A stretch of 64,000 bases of DNA from Streptomonospora sp. PA3 (GTDB lineage Bacteria; Actinomycetota; Actinomycetes; Streptosporangiales; Streptosporangiaceae). The position numbers and the translations under genes are program-made. A model generated the notes under the pieces. The model saw only the letters and a program-made list of their open reading frames with translations. It did no database searches and had not been told where the DNA came from. Positions 7,995 through 19,517 of this stretch are shown piece after piece (the stretch's first letter is position 1; each line of letters begins with the position of its first letter). Location: NCBI RefSeq assembly GCF_009728995.1, contig NZ_VTZW01000003.1, forward strand, positions 284,341-348,340. Direction: 5' to 3'.

Positions 7995-8388
7995 GTGTCT
8001 CTCCTTCTCCGGGGCGAACGGCGTCTGGTGGTCGGCGTTCGCGTCGTCACGCTGTTGGCGGATAGCCCGAACGTGCAGCATAAACGTTCGTGCGAACGTG
8101 AATGTTTCATGGTCGGCGGCGGGGCATGTTCTTGGGGTCACCGTTATGAGATGATTGGGTAACGGGTGAACCCCGAACCACTGCGGCGCCGGGCTCGCAC
8201 CGAGCCGCGGAGACCGATTCCCCATCCCGTCGGCACAGCCGGCGATGTGGCCGAGGGAGTCCGCCTAGCATCCCGAGCACCCCTGCCTCTCCGCGCGCCG
8301 CTCCGCCCATCGCAGGCGACAACGAAGCCGCGCCCGGACCCTGCCCACGCGGGCGCGTTCGCATTCAATTGAGGGGTTTTGCACAGAC
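7995..8388. other. divergent intergenic region (ABC operon / malic enzyme)
   Basis: About 390 bases without a gene. It contains the ABC-operon ribosome-binding site, a less G+C-rich stretch around 8070-8165 with a 7-base-arm inverted repeat (see separate entry), and the start region of the malic-enzyme gene with GAGGGG upstream of its ATG. The overlapping open frames on both strands look like antisense artefacts. Confidence 0.6.
8084..8099. promoter_or_regulatory. inverted repeat, candidate operator of the ABC operon
   Basis: ACGTTCG-TG-CGAACGT is an inverted repeat with seven-base arms in the A/T-richer spacer about 90 bases upstream of the substrate-binding-protein start; GAACGTGAATGTTTCATG follows. 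Position and symmetry suit a repressor or activator site, but no matching regulator gene is adjacent. Confidence 0.4.
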
Positions 8389-9570
8389 ATGTCGACCACT
8401 GATTCCCATTCCCGGCTCGACGACGATCCGGCGTTCGAACTTCACCGCGGCGGCAAGCTGAGTGTCGAGGGCACCGTCGAGGTCGCCGACCACGAGGGGC
8501 TGGCCCTGGCCTACACACCCGGTGTCGCGCGCGTGTGCACCGCGATCGCCGACTCCCCGGAGCTCGTCGACACCTACACCTGGAAGAGCTCGGTCGTCGC
8601 CGTGGTCACCGACGGCTCGGCGGTGCTCGGGCTCGGCGACATCGGCCCGCAGGCGTCGCTGCCGGTCATGGAGGGCAAGGCGCTGCTCTTCCGCAAGTTC
8701 GCCGGGGTCGACGCGGTGCCGCTCGCCCTGTCCTGCGACGGCGTCGACGACATCGTCGAGACCGTCGAGCGCCTGGCGCCGTCGTTCGGCGGGGTCAACC
8801 TGGAGGACATCTCGGCTCCGCGCTGCTTCGACATCGAGCGCCGGCTGCGCGAGCGGCTGGACATCCCCGTCTTCCACGACGACCAGCACGGAACGGCGAT
8901 CGTGACCGTCGCGGCCCTGCGCAACGCGGCCCGGCTGACCGGCCGCTCGCTGGGCGATCTGCGGGTGGTGGTCTCCGGCGCCGGCGCGGCCGGGGTCGCG
9001 GTGACCAAGATGCTGGTCGAGGGCGGGATCGGCGACATCGCCGTGGCCGACAGCAAGGGCATGATCTACGCCGGCCGCGAGGGGCTGACCCCGATCAAGG
9101 CCGAGGTCGCCGAGATCAGCAACCGTGCGGGGATCCAGGGCTCGATCGAGGGCGCGCTCAAGGACGCGGACGTGTTCATCGGGCTGTCGGCGGGTGAGAT
9201 CCCCGAGTCGGTCGTGGCCTCCATGGCGCCCGAGGCGATCATCTTCGCCATGGCCAACCCCACCCCCGAGGTCCACCCCGACGTGGCCCGCGCCCATGCC
9301 GCCGTCGTCGCGACCGGGCGCAGCGACTTCCCCAACCAGATCAACAACGTGCTGGCGTTCCCCGGGGTGTTCCGCGGTGCGCTCGACGCGCGCGCCCGCG
9401 ACATCACCGAGGGGATGAAGCTGGCCGCCGCGGACGCGATCGCCGACCTGGTCGGCAACGACCTCAGCGCCGACTACATCATCCCCAGCACCTTCGACTC
9501 GCGTGTGGTTCCCGCCGTCGCCGAAGCCGTGGCCGCGCAGGCCCGCCGCGACGGCGTCGCCCGAGCGTAG
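8389..9570 (+). CDS. NAD-dependent malic enzyme (oxaloacetate-decarboxylating)
   Basis: The 393-residue enzyme oxidatively decarboxylates malate to pyruvate. Visible hallmarks are the tyrosine motif AYTPGVARVC (41-50), GLGDIGPQAS (81-90), the metal-binding FHDDQHGTA (162-170), the dinucleotide loop GAGAAGVAV (198-206) and FAMANPTPEV. Length matches the short bacterial form without a phosphotransacetylase tail. It is the only gene of its transcript: a 14-base-stem terminator follows. It would link the TCA cycle (see kgd) to pyruvate. NAD versus NADP preference is not certain from sequence. Confidence 0.95.
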   Translation: MSTTDSHSRLDDDPAFELHRGGKLSVEGTVEVADHEGLALAYTPGVARVCTAIADSPELVDTYTWKSSVVAVVTDGSAVLGLGDIGPQASLPVMEGKALLFRKFAGVDAVPLALSCDGVDDIVETVERLAPSFGGVNLEDISAPRCFDIERRLRERLDIPVFHDDQHGTAIVTVAALRNAARLTGRSLGDLRVVVSGAGAAGVAVTKMLVEGGIGDIAVADSKGMIYAGREGLTPIKAEVAEISNRAGIQGSIEGALKDADVFIGLSAGEIPESVVASMAPEAIIFAMANPTPEVHPDVARAHAAVVATGRSDFPNQINNVLAFPGVFRGALDARARDITEGMKLAAADAIADLVGNDLSADYIIPSTFDSRVVPAVAEAVAAQARRDGVARA

Positions 9571-9590
9571 TCGGATCGTCATTCTGCGTA

Positions 9591-9629
9591 GTCGATCCGG
9601 GGCGCAGGTCACCCTCGCCCCGGATCGAC
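9591..9629. terminator. bidirectional terminator hairpin
   Basis: GTCGATCCGGGGCG (9591-9604) and CGCCCCGGATCGAC (9616-9629) form a perfect 14-base stem with an 11-base loop between the convergent malic-enzyme and DUF397 genes. There is no T-tract, as is usual for actinomycete terminators. Confidence 0.75.
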
Positions 9630-9641
9630 CGCCCCCCTGTC

Positions 9642-9842
9642 TCAGAGGCAGCGCCCCACGGCGGCGACGACGAACGCCGCCCACGCGCCCGCGGGAAACC
9701 GCAGGACCGTGCCCTCAGGCACCGTGGAGTCGCGGACCCGTACGGCCCTGGCCCACCGCATCACCTGGACGCACTGGCCTCCCCCTGTTCCGCTGTAGGT
9801 GCTCGTGCGCCATCGCACGCCCAGCGGATCCTTCGCGGCCAT
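9642..9842 (-). CDS. DUF397 domain-containing protein
   Basis: This 66-residue protein has the DUF397 pattern: W-R-TSTYSG-T-G-G-QCVQV, a central VRDST strand and the ending LRFPAGAWAAFV. DUF397 genes pair with XRE/DUF5753 regulators throughout Streptomyces and relatives (the WhiJ-type arrangement), often affecting development. The partner lies 12 bases upstream, so the two are one operon. AAGGGAGCG precedes the ATG. The biochemical role of the small protein is not settled; it may bind its XRE partner. Confidence 0.92.
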   Translation of the reverse strand: MAAKDPLGVRWRTSTYSGTGGGQCVQVMRWARAVRVRDSTVPEGTVLRFPAGAWAAFVVAAVGRCL

Positions 9843-9854
9843 GCCGCGCTCCCT

Positions 9855-10751
9855 TCATGACTCATCGGTTTCCCCCTCCTCCTCGCTCCGCAGGCGCTGC
9901 TCCGCCTCGCTGAGGACCTCCCGCGTCCTTTCGGGGTGCAGGGCCGCGGTGCGCAGGTGTTCGAAAGCGACCGTGTAGAAGGCCACTTCCTTGGCTTTCT
10001 CGATGTACAGGCTGCTGGTCAGATTCTCCACGTGCACGAGGCGGGGCGCGTGGATGTCGGATTCGGGAAACTCGAGGATGTCGAAGGATCCGTTGAGCCC
10101 CGAATGGGCGCCGGCCGCGAACGGCAGAACCTGCAAAGTCACATGCGATTTCTCATGTATGTCGAGCAACCGGCGCATTTGGCCGGCCATGACCGCCGGC
10201 CCGCCTACCGGGCGGTACAGGATTGATTCGTCCAGCAGTGCCCAGATATGTGGCGGGGAGTCGTTGAATACGACCTCTTGGCGGCGTATGCGCAGTTCGG
10301 TGCGGCGCTCGATCTCGTCCTCGGTCACCGGCGAGGGATGCGCCCGCATCAGCGCCCGCGCGTACTCCGCCGTCTGGAACAGCCCCGGCACGATCTCGGC
10401 CTGGAAGAAGCGCAGCGTGCTCGCCTCGGGTTCCAGTCCGAGGTAGACGTCGAAGCGCTCGGGCATCACGTCGCCGTAGACGTGCCACCACCCGCGGCGC
10501 CGCGACTCGCGGGCGAGCATGATCAGCGACTGGCGCAGGTCGGGGTCGGTGACCTCGTACAGCTCCAGCAGGTCGCGCACGTCGTCGGAGTTGGTGGCGA
10601 CCTGTCCGCGCTCGATGCGGGAGAGTTTGCTCCCCGACCACGACATGCGGTCGGCGGCCTCCTCACCGGTCATTCCGGCGATTTCCCGCAATCGGCGCAA
10701 TTCGACACCGAGGCGGCGCCGGCGGGCCGTCGGGTTGTTGGCAGCGGCCAC
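9855..10751 (-). CDS. XRE-family regulator with DUF5753 domain
   Basis: From GTG 10751 (AGGAGG eight bases before) the product is 298 residues. An N-terminal helix-turn-helix (residues about 12-70, LRRLREIAGMTGEEAADRMS ... SKLSRIERGQV) is followed by the DUF5753 domain (VPGLFQTAEYARALMRA ... RRQEVVF ... PGVMAGQMRRLL-like helices). This is the WhiJ-like regulator class paired with DUF397. The longer open frame to 12200 is antisense to the dehydrogenase. It probably regulates its own operon and a small set of developmental or transport genes. Confidence 0.93.
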   Translation of the reverse strand: MAAANNPTARRRRLGVELRRLREIAGMTGEEAADRMSWSGSKLSRIERGQVATNSDDVRDLLELYEVTDPDLRQSLIMLARESRRRGWWHVYGDVMPERFDVYLGLEPEASTLRFFQAEIVPGLFQTAEYARALMRAHPSPVTEDEIERRTELRIRRQEVVFNDSPPHIWALLDESILYRPVGGPAVMAGQMRRLLDIHEKSHVTLQVLPFAAGAHSGLNGSFDILEFPESDIHAPRLVHVENLTSSLYIEKAKEVAFYTVAFEHLRTAALHPERTREVLSEAEQRLRSEEEGETDES

Positions 10752-11138
10752 GGGCTGTGCCTCCTGTTCGGGGGAAGGCCGGAGTGCGGCCGGGGGCGCG
10801 TGGTTTTCACAGACGGCGAGGCGGGGCCATTCCGCGCGGCACGGGAAGGTTACTCGATGCCGGAGCACCGGAAATACGCCGGTATCGGCACCGGATTCGC
10901 GCGCTCCTTTACCCGCGGCGGCGCGGCGCCGGAGCACGCCCATTGCCGGTACCGCGCGTCCGCGTTCACGGCAGTGCTCTCCGTTCTCCCCGGCTTTCCG
11001 CGAGAATGTCCCCGCACACAATTCTAGGGCCATCCTGAACCCGTCGGCGGCCCGGCTGATCGAAGACTTCCCGCCGCGCCCCGGCCGCCCGCGGGCCCGC
11101 GCCCGCACAGCGGGGCGCCCGGTGGTTAGGGTCGGGAC
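10752..11138. other. intergenic region, no gene or clear site seen
   Basis: About 390 bases separate the divergent XRE/DUF397 operon and the dehydrogenase-like gene. Apart from the XRE ribosome-binding site I see no convincing promoter box, repeat or small gene. Confidence 0.5.
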
Positions 11139-12107
11139 ATGTTCGCTATCACCGCAGCGCGTATCGACAAGAAGAACCCCCTTTCCGGGCTGGAGGCGGG
11201 CGAGCGGCCCGACCCCGCGCCGCCCGAGGGATGGACGACCGTCCAGGTCAAAGCCGCCGCGCTCAACCACCACGACCTGTGGAGCCTGCGGGGCGTGGGC
11301 CTGCCCGAGGAGCGGCTGCCGATGGTGCTCGGCTGCGACGCCGCGGGCCTTGACGAGGAGGGCAACGAGGTCATCGTGCACGCCGTCATCGGCGACCCCG
11401 ACGCCGGCGGCGGCGACGAGACCCGCGACCCCCGCCGCTCCCTCCTCTCGGAGGTCCACCCCGGAACGCTGGCCGAGAAGGTCGCGGTGCCCCGGCGCAA
11501 CCTCGTCTCCAAGCCGGCCGAGCTGTCCTTCGAGGAGGCCGCCTGCCTGCCCACCGCGTGGCTGACCGCCTATCGGATGCTCTTCGCCCGCGCCGGGCTG
11601 GAGCCGGGCTCGGCCGTTCTCGTCCAGGGCGCCGGCGGCGGGGTGAGCAGCGCGATCATCCGCATGGCCGCGGCCGTGGGCCACCGCGTCTACGCCACCA
11701 GCCGCGACGCGGGCAAGCGGGAGCGGGCGATGCGGCTGGGAGCCTACGGCGCCGTCGAACCGGGAGACCGGCTGCCGGAGAAGGTCGACGCCGTCTTCGA
11801 CTCGGTGGGCGAGGCCACCTGGGGCCACTCGCTGCGCTCCCTGCGCCCCGGCGGCCGGATCATCACCTGCGGGGCGACCAGCGGCGACGCGCCTGCGGCC
11901 GAGCTGAACCGGGTGTTCTTCCTGCAGCTGTCGGTCGTGGGTTCCACCATGGGCAGCAGGGACGAGCTGCGGCGCCTGGCCGAGTTCTGCGCCCGCACCG
12001 GGGTGCGCCCCGAGATCGACCGCGTCCTGCCCCTGGCCCGCGCCGAGGAGGGCTTCGCGGCCATGGCCGAGGGCGAGCAGTTCGGCAAGATCGTCTTCCA
12101 GGTCTGA
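11139..12107 (+). CDS. quinone oxidoreductase / zinc-independent MDR-family dehydrogenase
   Basis: The 322-residue enzyme is a medium-chain dehydrogenase/reductase. The GroES-like half has KAAALNHHDLWSLRG (38-52), and the cofactor half has the NADPH loop LVQGAGGGVSS (161-171) followed by YATSRDAGK. It lacks the four-cysteine structural zinc lobe, placing it with quinone oxidoreductases/zinc-independent reductases rather than classical alcohol dehydrogenases. It stands alone, followed by a 13-base-stem hairpin. It probably reduces a quinone or enone using NADPH; substrate unknown. Confidence 0.88.
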   Translation: MFAITAARIDKKNPLSGLEAGERPDPAPPEGWTTVQVKAAALNHHDLWSLRGVGLPEERLPMVLGCDAAGLDEEGNEVIVHAVIGDPDAGGGDETRDPRRSLLSEVHPGTLAEKVAVPRRNLVSKPAELSFEEAACLPTAWLTAYRMLFARAGLEPGSAVLVQGAGGGVSSAIIRMAAAVGHRVYATSRDAGKRERAMRLGAYGAVEPGDRLPEKVDAVFDSVGEATWGHSLRSLRPGGRIITCGATSGDAPAAELNRVFFLQLSVVGSTMGSRDELRRLAEFCARTGVRPEIDRVLPLARAEEGFAAMAEGEQFGKIVFQV

Positions 12108-12131
12108 GCAGCGGGTTTCGGGGCCCGCTTG

Positions 12132-12164
12132 CGGTTCCTGCGCGTACCGGACGCGCAGGAACCG
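12132..12164 (+). terminator. terminator hairpin after the MDR gene
   Basis: CGGTTCCTGCGCG (12132-12144) pairs perfectly with CGCGCAGGAACCG (12152-12164) across a seven-base loop, 25 bases after the stop codon. No T-tract follows. Confidence 0.7.
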
Positions 12165-12205
12165 GCGAGGAACCCTCCGGGAACCGCCCGGGGCGGTCAC
12201 CGCGG

Positions 12206-12432
12206 GGTTGCGGCAATGGGTGCGGACCGCGAAGCGCGGTCCGCCCGCCCGTCAGCCCATCACCACCCCAGCGGAGACGCTTCGCGTCACGGTTTTCTTG
12301 CCGCCGAGCGCACCGTGTACCTTCCAAGTCGGAGCCCGGCCACGGTGGCGGGCCCCACCGAAGGGGTGCGGCGTGCGCTCGGCGGCAAGCTGGCATCGGC
12401 GCTTCGCGCACCACGGCCCCATTGCCGCAGCC
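12206..12432. repeat. composite intergenic repeat, copy A
   Basis: Outer inverted ends GGTTGCGGCAATGGG (12206-12220) and CCCATTGCCGCAGCC (12418-12432) enclose one 44-base copy of the 55-base unit (12248-12291) and the inner palindromic module (12297-12389). The left flank (AACCCTCCGGG...) resembles the left flank of copy C. The same architecture, inverted, occurs at 19331-19725. No protein is encoded. See findings. Confidence 0.8.
12297..12389. repeat. 93-base module with perfect 17-base terminal inverted repeats (copy A)
   Basis: CTTGCCGCCGAGCGCAC (12297-12313) and GTGCGCTCGGCGGCAAG (12373-12389) are exact reverse complements. The interior (CCTTCCAAGTCGGAGCC...GGTGGCGGGCC) matches the reverse complement of the interior of the module at 19518-19611, so the two are homologous and in opposite orientation. 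The size suggests a MITE- or REP-like element; no target duplication was verified. Confidence 0.8.
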
Positions 12433-12433
12433 T

Positions 12434-12754
12434 CGGTGGTGGCGGGTTGTTCGTGGTCTCCGGGGGTTCCTCCTGGCACGTCGCCTTCGACGTTGGCGGT
12501 CTGGTGGCGGGGCCGCTCCGCTTCTCGTTGGACTCCTCTTCGGTGGTGGCGGGTTGTTCGTGGTCTCCGGGGGTTCCTTCTCGCACGTCGCCTTCGACGT
12601 TGGCGGTCTGGTGGCGGGGCCGCTCCGCTTCTCGTTGGACTCCTCTTCGGTGGTGGCGGGTTGTTCGTGGTCTCCGGGGGTTCCTCCTGGCACGTCGCCT
12701 TCCGCGCCGGCGGTCAGGTGGCGGGGCCGCCCCTCCTCCCGTCGGACTCCTCGT
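12434..12754. repeat. 107-base tandem repeat, three copies
   Basis: Units begin at 12434, 12541 and 12648, each with CGGTGGTGGCGGGTTGTTCG. Units 1 and 2 are nearly identical; unit 3 diverges and runs into the 3' end of the padR gene, including its stop codon at 12714-12716. Read on the minus strand, units 1 and 2 therefore look like duplicates of the padR 3' end in which the stop triplet TGA has become AGA. The unit length is not a multiple of three. Confidence 0.85.
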
Positions 12755-13796
12755 CGTCGTTGACCGCGGTACTCCACGGGTCGCCGGAGCCGGCGGTGTC
12801 CTCCGGCCGGTCAGGCTGGTCCGGTCGGCCGCCGGGGCCGCGGGTCGGGTCGTCGACCGCGTGGCTCCACGAGTCGCCGGACCCTTCGCCCGACCCCTCC
12901 GGGCCGCTCGCCTGCGAACCTGCACCGGCCCCGGTCCCCGTGCCGGTGCCGCCCGCGGTGCCGCCAGGGGAGTCCCCGGCGGCGCCCGGACGATCGCCGC
13001 GGTCGCCCTCGGCGCCGGCGCCCCGGTCGCGGCGGTCCTCCTCCGGCTCCTCCTCCGTGTCGCGGGGGCCCCACCCGCTCATGTCCCGGCGGATGGTCTC
13101 GAAGGTGTCGTCGAGGATCCGGCGCAGGTCGTGCGCCGCCGACTCGCCGACGTGCCCGGCCTCGCGCACCACGCCGCGAACCCGCTCGGTGAAGTCGCGC
13201 AGCGCCTGGTCGAACTCCGACTTGTCGCCGCCCGCGTGCTTGCCCCAGGCGCCGAACCCCTGGGTGAACCGTTCCCAGTCGCGCGCCCACCGCGGCCCGC
13301 CCCGGGAGGCCCCTTCGCCACGAGGGCGCTCCCGCGCGCCGCCGTCGCGCTCGGCACCGGATGCGTCCCCGCCCTCGCGGGCGCCCGCTCCGGCCTCATC
13401 GCCGCGGGTCCTGCGGCCGGCGCCGCCGAACTTCAGCTCCTCGCGCAGCGAGCTGATCGTGTGGCGCACGTCCTCGCGGACCGCCTCGGCGACGTCGCGC
13501 ACGGACTCGGTGATCTCGCGCTCCAGATCGTCGAGGTCGGAGCTGCGGTTGCGCAGCTCCTCGCGCCCCCGATCGGTGAGGCGGTAGACCTTGCGGCCGT
13601 CGACCTCCTCATGGGTGACCAGGCCCTCCTCCTCCAGGCGGGCCAGGCGCGGGTAGATGGTGCCGGGCGAGGGGGAGTACACGCCCAGGAAGCGGTCGCG
13701 CAGCAGGCTGATGATCTCGTAGCCGTGGCGCGGGCTCTCGTCCAGCAGCTTCAGCAGGTACAGCCGCAGGCGTCCGTGGCCGAATATGGTGCTCAT
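12714..13796 (-). CDS. PadR-family transcriptional regulator with long disordered tail
   Basis: The 360-residue protein has a PadR winged helix at residues 1-85 (HGRLRLYLLKLLDESPRHGYEI ... SPSPGTIYPRLARLEEEGLV ... GRKVYRLTDRGREEL). A helical segment follows, and then about 200 residues of low-complexity charged/glycine sequence; PadR proteins are normally 100-200 residues. It starts inside the stop of the DUF4097 gene (ATGA), so the two are coupled. Typical PadR regulators repress their own operon; repeated GATATGTCGCG boxes upstream of the operon are candidate sites. The last codons lie within the 107-base tandem repeat. Confidence 0.88.
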   Translation of the reverse strand: MSTIFGHGRLRLYLLKLLDESPRHGYEIISLLRDRFLGVYSPSPGTIYPRLARLEEEGLVTHEEVDGRKVYRLTDRGREELRNRSSDLDDLEREITESVRDVAEAVREDVRHTISSLREELKFGGAGRRTRGDEAGAGAREGGDASGAERDGGARERPRGEGASRGGPRWARDWERFTQGFGAWGKHAGGDKSEFDQALRDFTERVRGVVREAGHVGESAAHDLRRILDDTFETIRRDMSGWGPRDTEEEPEEDRRDRGAGAEGDRGDRPGAAGDSPGGTAGGTGTGTGAGAGSQASGPEGSGEGSGDSWSHAVDDPTRGPGGRPDQPDRPEDTAGSGDPWSTAVNDDEESDGRRGGPAT

Positions 13797-14650
13797 GCTT
13801 GGGTCCCCCTCGGGATCGCGGCGGGGGCGTCGGGCTCGCGGCGCAGCAGCGAGACGGCGCCCGAAACGGTGGTCGCGGTGATTCCGGCCGGGTCGACGCC
13901 GCTGCCGATCTTGCCGGTCAGGCTGCCGCGTGCGCGCTGGTCGCGGCGTTCCAGGCCGAAGTCGGAATCGAGTCGGCCGGTCGCCGAGCGCAGCTCGACG
14001 GAGGCCGAGGTCTCGGCGGGCACCCGCAGCGCGATCTCGCCGGAGACGGACCCCATGCGGATCCGCCCGGAAGGTGCGACGTCCAGGTCGCCGAGGAACT
14101 GGCCCGAGGCGCTCTTGCCGGTGAGGTCGTGGAGCCGGCCCCCGGCGATCGCGACCTGGCCGCTGACGGTGTTGAACCGCAGGCTGCCCTGCAGATCACG
14201 GGCCGAGACGTTGCCCGAGACGGTGTTGACGTCGCATTCGCCGGTCAGGCCGTCCAGTGTGATGTCGCCCGAGGCGGTGCGCAGCTGCGTCTTGGCGCTC
14301 AGCCCGGCGACGACCACCGGCGCCGAGAGCACCGTGACCTCGACGGGGCAGTCGCGCGGTACCCGCAGGCTGACGGTGGCCGAGCGCCGGCCCATGCTGC
14401 GGTAGCCGGACAGCTGCACCGGGCGCAGCCGGTCGAGCAGCCCGCTTCCGGTGAGGTCTTCGTAGGTGATGGTCAGGATGCCGGCCTCCTGGGTGACCAG
14501 CACGGGCTCACCGGAGACGTCGGAGACCTCGAAGGTCACCGGGTCGTCGGTGGGCAGGATGTTGACGTGACCGCCGATGATCCGGACGCGCAGTGCCACG
14601 ATCCCGTCCAGAGTGCGTGTCGTCGGCTGGTCGATGGTCCAACGCGCCAT
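13793..14650 (-). CDS. DUF4097-family beta-strand repeat protein
   Basis: I choose ATG 14650 (MARWTIDQPTTRTLDGIVAL), giving 285 residues, because GAAGGG precedes it; an ATG 60 bases upstream lacks a ribosome site. The sequence is a run of short beta-strand repeats (SAPVVVAGLSAKTQLRTASG, DITLDGLTGECDVNTVSGNV), the DUF4097/adhesin-like beta-helix pattern. There is no signal peptide or membrane segment. Such genes sit with PadR regulators across actinobacteria; a polymer- or envelope-associated scaffold role is possible but unproven. Confidence 0.88.
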   Translation of the reverse strand: MARWTIDQPTTRTLDGIVALRVRIIGGHVNILPTDDPVTFEVSDVSGEPVLVTQEAGILTITYEDLTGSGLLDRLRPVQLSGYRSMGRRSATVSLRVPRDCPVEVTVLSAPVVVAGLSAKTQLRTASGDITLDGLTGECDVNTVSGNVSARDLQGSLRFNTVSGQVAIAGGRLHDLTGKSASGQFLGDLDVAPSGRIRMGSVSGEIALRVPAETSASVELRSATGRLDSDFGLERRDQRARGSLTGKIGSGVDPAGITATTVSGAVSLLRREPDAPAAIPRGTQA

Positions 14651-14688
14651 CGCGAAACCCTTCGGCTCGAACTGCTGATGCGATTCAC

Positions 14689-14726
14689 GATATGTCGCGT
14701 CGATCGGCACTTCAAGATATGTCGCG
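14689..14726. promoter_or_regulatory. direct repeats, candidate PadR operator
   Basis: GATATGTCGCG occurs at 14689-14699 and 14716-14726, and the second is part of a near-palindrome (ATATGTCGCGAGATA). They lie 39-76 bases upstream of the DUF4097 start. PadR proteins commonly bind ATGT/ACAT-type dyads in their own promoters, so autoregulation is likely. Confidence 0.5.
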
Positions 14727-14814
14727 AGATACCCGGGAGAAGGCCGGGGACGGCTCGGGGAAGCGTCCGGGACGGCTCCGGACGCGTGTCAGGGCCGTCG
14801 CGGCGCGAAACAGC

Positions 14815-14844
14815 GGGGCACCGGGCCGCTCGGCCCGATGCCCC
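14815..14844 (-). terminator. terminator hairpin after the kgd-DUF6104 transcript
   Basis: GGGGCA-C-CGGGCC (14815-14827) pairs with GGCCCG-A-TGCCCC (14832-14844), about 40 bases beyond the DUF6104 stop on the minus strand and ahead of the DUF4097 promoter. Confidence 0.6.
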
Positions 14845-14882
14845 GCTCGCGCATCGCCGCTACCGGTCGGATCGCCGGCCGC

Positions 14883-15059
14883 TCACTCGTCCTCGTCGTC
14901 GAGCCGAGCCAGCCACGTCGCCAGGCGTTCGACCGGCGTCTCGAACTCCGGGTGGAGGTCGGTGAACGTGCGGAGCTGCTCGGCCACCCACGCCAAGGAG
15001 ACCTCCTCCTCGCCGCGGCGCTGCTCCAGCTCCTCGATGCCGCGATCGGTGAAGTACAC
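14883..15059 (-). CDS. DUF6104 family small protein
   Basis: A 58-residue protein starts at GTG 15059 with GAGGAG upstream: VYFTDRGIEELEQRRGEEE, continuing to VERLATWLARLDDEDE. It matches the DUF6104 family, which I recall directly downstream of kgd in Streptomyces and related genera. Here the gap to the kgd stop is 19 bases, so they are one transcript. The acidic, helical character suggests a small accessory or regulatory protein for the 2-oxoglutarate enzyme; this is inference from context only. Confidence 0.85.
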   Translation of the reverse strand: MYFTDRGIEELEQRRGEEEVSLAWVAEQLRTFTDLHPEFETPVERLATWLARLDDEDE

Positions 15060-15078
15060 CGCGCTCTCCTCGTAGAAC

Positions 15079-18774
<3,696 letters not shown>

Positions 18775-18888
18775 GGCGGAGATCGCCCTCTTCCGCAGCT
18801 CGCTTGTGAATGAATGTTTGGCGAGATGGCCGCTCCTCGGGGCGGGCTCGAAGCGAGGCGGCCCGGGGGCCGCCAGGGCGCACGCCCG

Positions 18889-18971
18889 GTCAGCAATCTC
18901 GGGTAACAGGCTACTTGGCCAGGCACGCCGATGGGGACCCGAGTCCGGTAACGGACTGGGAGATTGCTAAC
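18889..18971 (-). promoter_or_regulatory. structured leader upstream of kgd
   Basis: On the minus strand GTTAGCAATCTC (18971-18960) can pair with GAGATTGCTGAC (18900-18889), a 12-base stem with one G-U pair. It encloses a perfect six-base hairpin AGTCCG-N4-CGGACT (18942-18957). The dyad lies 115-197 bases before the kgd start. It may be a leader RNA structure or a pair of protein sites; it fits no riboswitch class I know. Confidence 0.4.
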
Positions 18972-19330
18972 AAGTATTCACAACGCCGTGGGATCCGCTT
19001 GACCCGACCTGGGGTTTCGCGCTCTTGCCGCGCCGCGTAAGCGCCGGGGCGACGGCGGGGGAGCGGCGGGTGTGCGCAGCGAACGGGCCGAGCGGACTGC
19101 GGACCGGGGTGGTGGTCCGCGCGCTGCTCACCATGCCCGCCGGCGGGCGGCCCCAATCCCGGCGCGCCCGTGGAATTGCCCGGAACCGGAATCCAGGGCC
19201 CGGCGTCTCACGTAGTGTGCGCGGTCCGGACAGGACGGCTGGTTCCGAACCCGGCGAAACACGGGGGTTTCGCCGGGCGAGGGAGCAGGTCCGGGCCGCG
19301 CACGGTACTGTGCGCCCGGCCGTGCCGCGG
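18972..19330. other. intergenic spacer upstream of kgd, no gene seen
   Basis: Part of a 1.2 kb gene-free stretch between kgd and the SDR gene. It probably carries the kgd promoter (TTGTGAATACTTG region on the minus strand near 18974-18988). The overlapping open frames have no ribosome-binding sites and look spurious. The rest of the spacer is filled by the repeats listed next. Confidence 0.5.
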
Positions 19331-19401
19331 GGTCCGGCCCTGTTTAAGAAGTCGGTCACCACAGGAGGTTGCGGCAATGGGGCTGGGTTGCGCGAATCCC
19401 A

Positions 19402-19500
19402 CCCGTCACCCGCCACCGCCCCTAACGGAGGCGCTGCGCGCCACGAGCCCATCGTGCCCGTCACCCGCCACCGCCCCTAACGGAGGCGCTTCGCGCCACG
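19402..19500. repeat. 55-base tandem unit, two copies (within copy B)
   Basis: CCCGTCACCCGCCACCGCCC begins at 19402 and again at 19457; the second copy is partial (44 bases). Each carries CTAACGGAGGCGCT and CGCGCCACG. The same unit, reverse-complemented and also with a 55-base period, forms the repeat at 44041. Confidence 0.85.
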
Positions 19501-19517
19501 TACTTGTTCTGGGCCGG

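Noticed and set aside
12434-12754. Possible CRISPR array (three units of 107 bases)
   Set aside because: The units are continuous tandem repeats with no constant-repeat/variable-spacer alternation, and no cas genes are present in the window.
18889-18971. HrcA/CIRCE element or Rex site upstream of kgd
   Set aside because: TTAGCAATC only partly matches CIRCE (TTAGCACTC-N9-GAGTGCTAA), with wrong spacing; TTGTGAATACTTG lacks the second half of a Rex dyad.
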